A DNA stretch of 21,754 nt from a virus. The notes beneath the pieces are model-generated. The model saw only the letters and a list, made by a program, of their open reading frames with translations. It made no database searches and was not told the origin of the DNA. Below are positions 20,604 through 21,754 of this stretch, piece by piece. The stretch lies in the IMG/VR virus record IMGVR_UViG_3300041955_000171, positions 1-21,754 of that record; one strand, 5' to 3'. The position numbers and the translations under genes were made by a program. Each line of letters starts with the position of its first letter. The stretch's first letter is position 1.

Positions 20604-20737
20604 GCGCCCCACCTTGGATTGTGCCGGACATCCTTCGCCTGCGCTTCGCACACGCCACAGGAATCAATGGGCTGACCGTGGTAGGGGCAGACCCCGAAGG
20701 CCAAGTCCAGCAGCGATCTAAGCAGTCTCCAAAACAT
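20600..20737 (-). CDS. 45-aa zinc-knuckle-like protein
   Basis: A short gene with ATG at 20737 (TGATG with the previous stop), GGGAG 7 nt upstream and TGA overlapping the hydrolase ATG (ATGA). It has an amphipathic hydrophobic start (MFWRLLRSLLDLAFGV) followed by C17-x2-H20 and C27-x2-C30 (CPYH ... CGVC), a probable zinc site with a membrane-leaning helix. No known family. The overlaps at both ends argue strongly for expression. Confidence 0.65.
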   Translation of the reverse strand: MFWRLLRSLLDLAFGVCPYHGQPIDSCGVCEAQAKDVRHNPRWGA

Positions 20738-20964
20738 CAAGCGACTCCCGCGGCCTTCTTGGCGCGCCGTTTCGCTTCCCGGTCCCGACGGTCCGCCTTG
20801 CAGCCCTTGCAGAGCGTCGGGCCGCGTCCCGGTTCAGGATCCTTCTTGCTCAGCTCTATCGGGTTCAACCCGCAATCGCGGCAAAGACCTTGCGCAACCA
20901 GACGGTCGCGCCGGGTCTTCAACGACCTCTGCACCACCTTGCGCTTTTCCTCGATCGTTGCCAC
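20737..20964 (-). CDS. Small Cys4 basic protein, first gene of the leftward block
   Basis: A 75-aa protein. The start is uncertain: GTG at 20964 is chosen because sequence upstream of it is AT-rich promoter-like DNA. The frame stays open to 21195, but that part is antisense to the rightward gene. No strong SD precedes the GTG. It has Cys pairs C28/C31 (CRDC) and C52/C55 (CKGC) and a very basic C-terminal helix (KADRRDREAKRRAKKAAG). The pattern fits small zinc-ribbon nucleic-acid-binding proteins. As the first leftward gene it could act in regulation of the block. Confidence 0.6.
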   Translation of the reverse strand: MATIEEKRKVVQRSLKTRRDRLVAQGLCRDCGLNPIELSKKDPEPGRGPTLCKGCKADRRDREAKRRAKKAAGVA

Positions 20965-21081
20965 GGTCGCAGGATACCACCAAAGTACCAAACCATGTGG
21001 AAAAATAATTGTTGCGTTCTGTGTGGAAAAGAGTATTGTGGAAATCGTAGCAAGCGGCGACCAACCGCATAGGAGACAAAG
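20965..21081. promoter_or_regulatory. AT-rich divergent control region with three TGTGGAAA repeats
   Basis: This gap separates the leftward late block from the rightward Imm5-like gene. It is AT-rich against the GC-rich surroundings and carries direct repeats TGTGGAAA starting at 20996, 21022 and 21037. They could be operator sites or iterons. The complement (TTTCCACA) has some likeness to DnaA boxes (TTATCCACA), but the match is imperfect. No clear leftward promoter was found by eye. Confidence 0.55.
21012..21039 (+). promoter_or_regulatory. Possible sigma70-like rightward promoter
   Basis: TTGCGT (21012-21017), 16-nt spacer, TATTGT (21034-21039). The spacer contains the second TGTGGAAA repeat and the -10 overlaps the third, so a repeat-binding protein would block it. 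It lies 43 nt before the rightward ATG. Confidence 0.4.
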
Positions 21082-21754
21082 ATGACATTTCATTCGACCT
21101 TCGCCGCGCCGAATCCTACGGCAAGCGAAGCGTCCTGCGTGGTGGCAGGCAGGCCGGGCGACAAGACGGCCAGAAAAAGGACGGGGACAATGCAACTGAC
21201 TACGACCTTTGAGAAACTCCGCGCTGCAAACGCCTGTAAGAAACGCTACAGGTTCCTGCGCAAGGCGCTTCCCAACGTCAATGACCGTGAACCTATCAAT
21301 TTGCTCACGATCCTCGAAACAAGTGGCCTTGACGATGCTCTGTGGGCACTTTCAGCCACTGCCGAGAACTGCGACAAAGTCGCGCGCTTGATGGCGGCCG
21401 ACTTCGCCGAGCAGGTTCTACCGATCTGGCAGAATTACTCAACCGACAAACGGCCCGAGTTGGCGATTCAAGCCGCGCGCGATTTCGCGCAGGGCCGCAT
21501 TACGGCCGCCACCTGGGACGCCGGGGACGCCGCCGGGGCCGCCGCCGGGGCCGCCGCCAGGGCCGCCGCCAGGGACGCCGCCTGGGCCGCCGGGGCCGCC
21601 GCCTGGGACGCCGCCTGGGCCGCCGCCAGGGCCGTCGCCTGGGCCGCCGGGGACGCCTCCAGGGACGCCGCCTGGGCCGCCGCCTGGGCCGTCGCCTGGG
21701 GCGCCAGGGACGCCTCCAGGGACGCCGCCTGGGCCGCCGTGGACGCCGCCTGGG
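21082..21754 (+). CDS. Imm5-like family protein with Ala/Trp/Asp repeat (runs off right edge)
   Basis: This is the only rightward gene, open from ATG 21082 (AGGAG 6 nt upstream) to the edge. A second in-frame ATG at 21190 also has an AAGGA-type SD. It starts exactly where family resemblance begins (MQLTTTFEKLRAANACKKRY, then LETSGLDDALWALSAT and LMAADFAEQVLPIW, ending PELAIQAARDFAQG), so 21190 may be the true start. This matches my memory of phage and prophage proteins labelled Imm5-like or putative immunity protein. From about 21505 the protein turns into an Ala-rich helix with Trp, Asp and Arg repeating roughly every four residues. Role is unproven; the immunity label is by family name only. 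Confidence 0.7.
   Translation, partial: MTFHSTFAAPNPTASEASCVVAGRPGDKTARKRTGTMQLTTTFEKLRAANACKKRYRFLRKALPNVNDREPINLLTILETSGLDDALWALSATAENCDKVARLMAADFAEQVLPIWQNYSTDKRPELAIQAARDFAQGRITAATWDAGDAAGAAAGAAARAAARDAAWAAGAAAWDAAWAAARAVAWAAGDASRDAAWAAAWAVAWGARDASRDAAWAAVDAAW
21505..21754 (+). repeat. GC-rich low-complexity coding repeat (GCCGCC-T/A-GG units)
   Basis: Tandem short units built from GCC GCC TGG, GCC GCC AGG and GAC GCC GCC codons encode A-A-W/D-A-A-type repeats. The array is imperfect and continues past the window edge. It probably expands and contracts by slippage. Confidence 0.8.

Noticed and set aside
20996-21044. DnaA boxes / replication origin
   Set aside because: The repeats match TTATCCACA only partly, and no further origin features such as clustered inverted iterons are seen.
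20965-21195. Upstream extension of the small Cys4 gene to 21195
   Set aside because: It would be antisense to the start of the rightward gene and cross the AT-rich control region; composition there is not protein-like.
1-21754. CRISPR arrays, IS elements, rRNA
   Set aside because: No regularly spaced repeats, transposase motifs or rRNA-like sequence were seen on either strand.

Overview
This window is part of a tailed double-stranded DNA phage or prophage (Caudoviricetes) with siphovirus-type organisation. The evidence is a complete packaging, head, connector and tail gene order: small and large terminase, portal, protease/scaffold, major capsid protein, head-tail connector, gp10-like protein, tail terminator, tail tube, frameshifted tail chaperone and tape measure. 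The DNA is GC-rich, strong Shine-Dalgarno (SD) sequences precede many genes, and many neighbouring genes overlap by 1 or 4 nt. A GC-rich proteobacterial or similar Gram-negative host is an inference only. No integrase, repressor or tRNA gene is visible, so lifestyle cannot be decided.

Almost everything from 20964 down to 1 is read leftward on the minus strand. In order of transcription: two small Cys-rich proteins and a SleB-type cell-wall hydrolase (20160-20964); a small accessory gene bracketed by a 17-bp inverted repeat (19825-20170); a 33-aa membrane peptide and a holin-like protein with an internal lipobox (18941-19800); a papain-like protein and a coiled-coil/Ig-like protein (17708-18933); a 0.3-kb non-coding gap and a C-terminal DNA methyltransferase fragment (17151-17707); the terminase pair (15364-17164); a parS-like palindrome (15344-15359); a train of nine small overlapping genes, several with Cys4 zinc-ribbon patterns (13240-15310); a portal-MuF fusion (10949-13240); two small genes and two head-decoration-like genes (9390-10945); protease/scaffold and major capsid protein (5989-9393); connectors and tail completion proteins (3115-5889); the tail tube protein (2238-3023); the chaperone pair with a canonical -1 slippery heptamer (1494-2158); and the start of the tape measure gene, which leaves the left edge.

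At the right end an AT-rich divergent region (20965-21081) carries three TGTGGAAA repeats. It separates the leftward late genes from a rightward gene that resembles the phage 'Imm5-like' family and ends in an Ala/Trp/Asp low-complexity repeat running off the right edge.

The genes form a late module: lysis, packaging, capsid assembly with decoration, neck, and tail. The less ordinary features are a homologous beta-type insert shared by the connector and the tail tube protein, a capsid protein enlarged by a beta-rich insert, the holin-like/lipoprotein composite, the inverted repeat around one gene, the parS-like site next to terminase, and the high density of small zinc-ribbon proteins.
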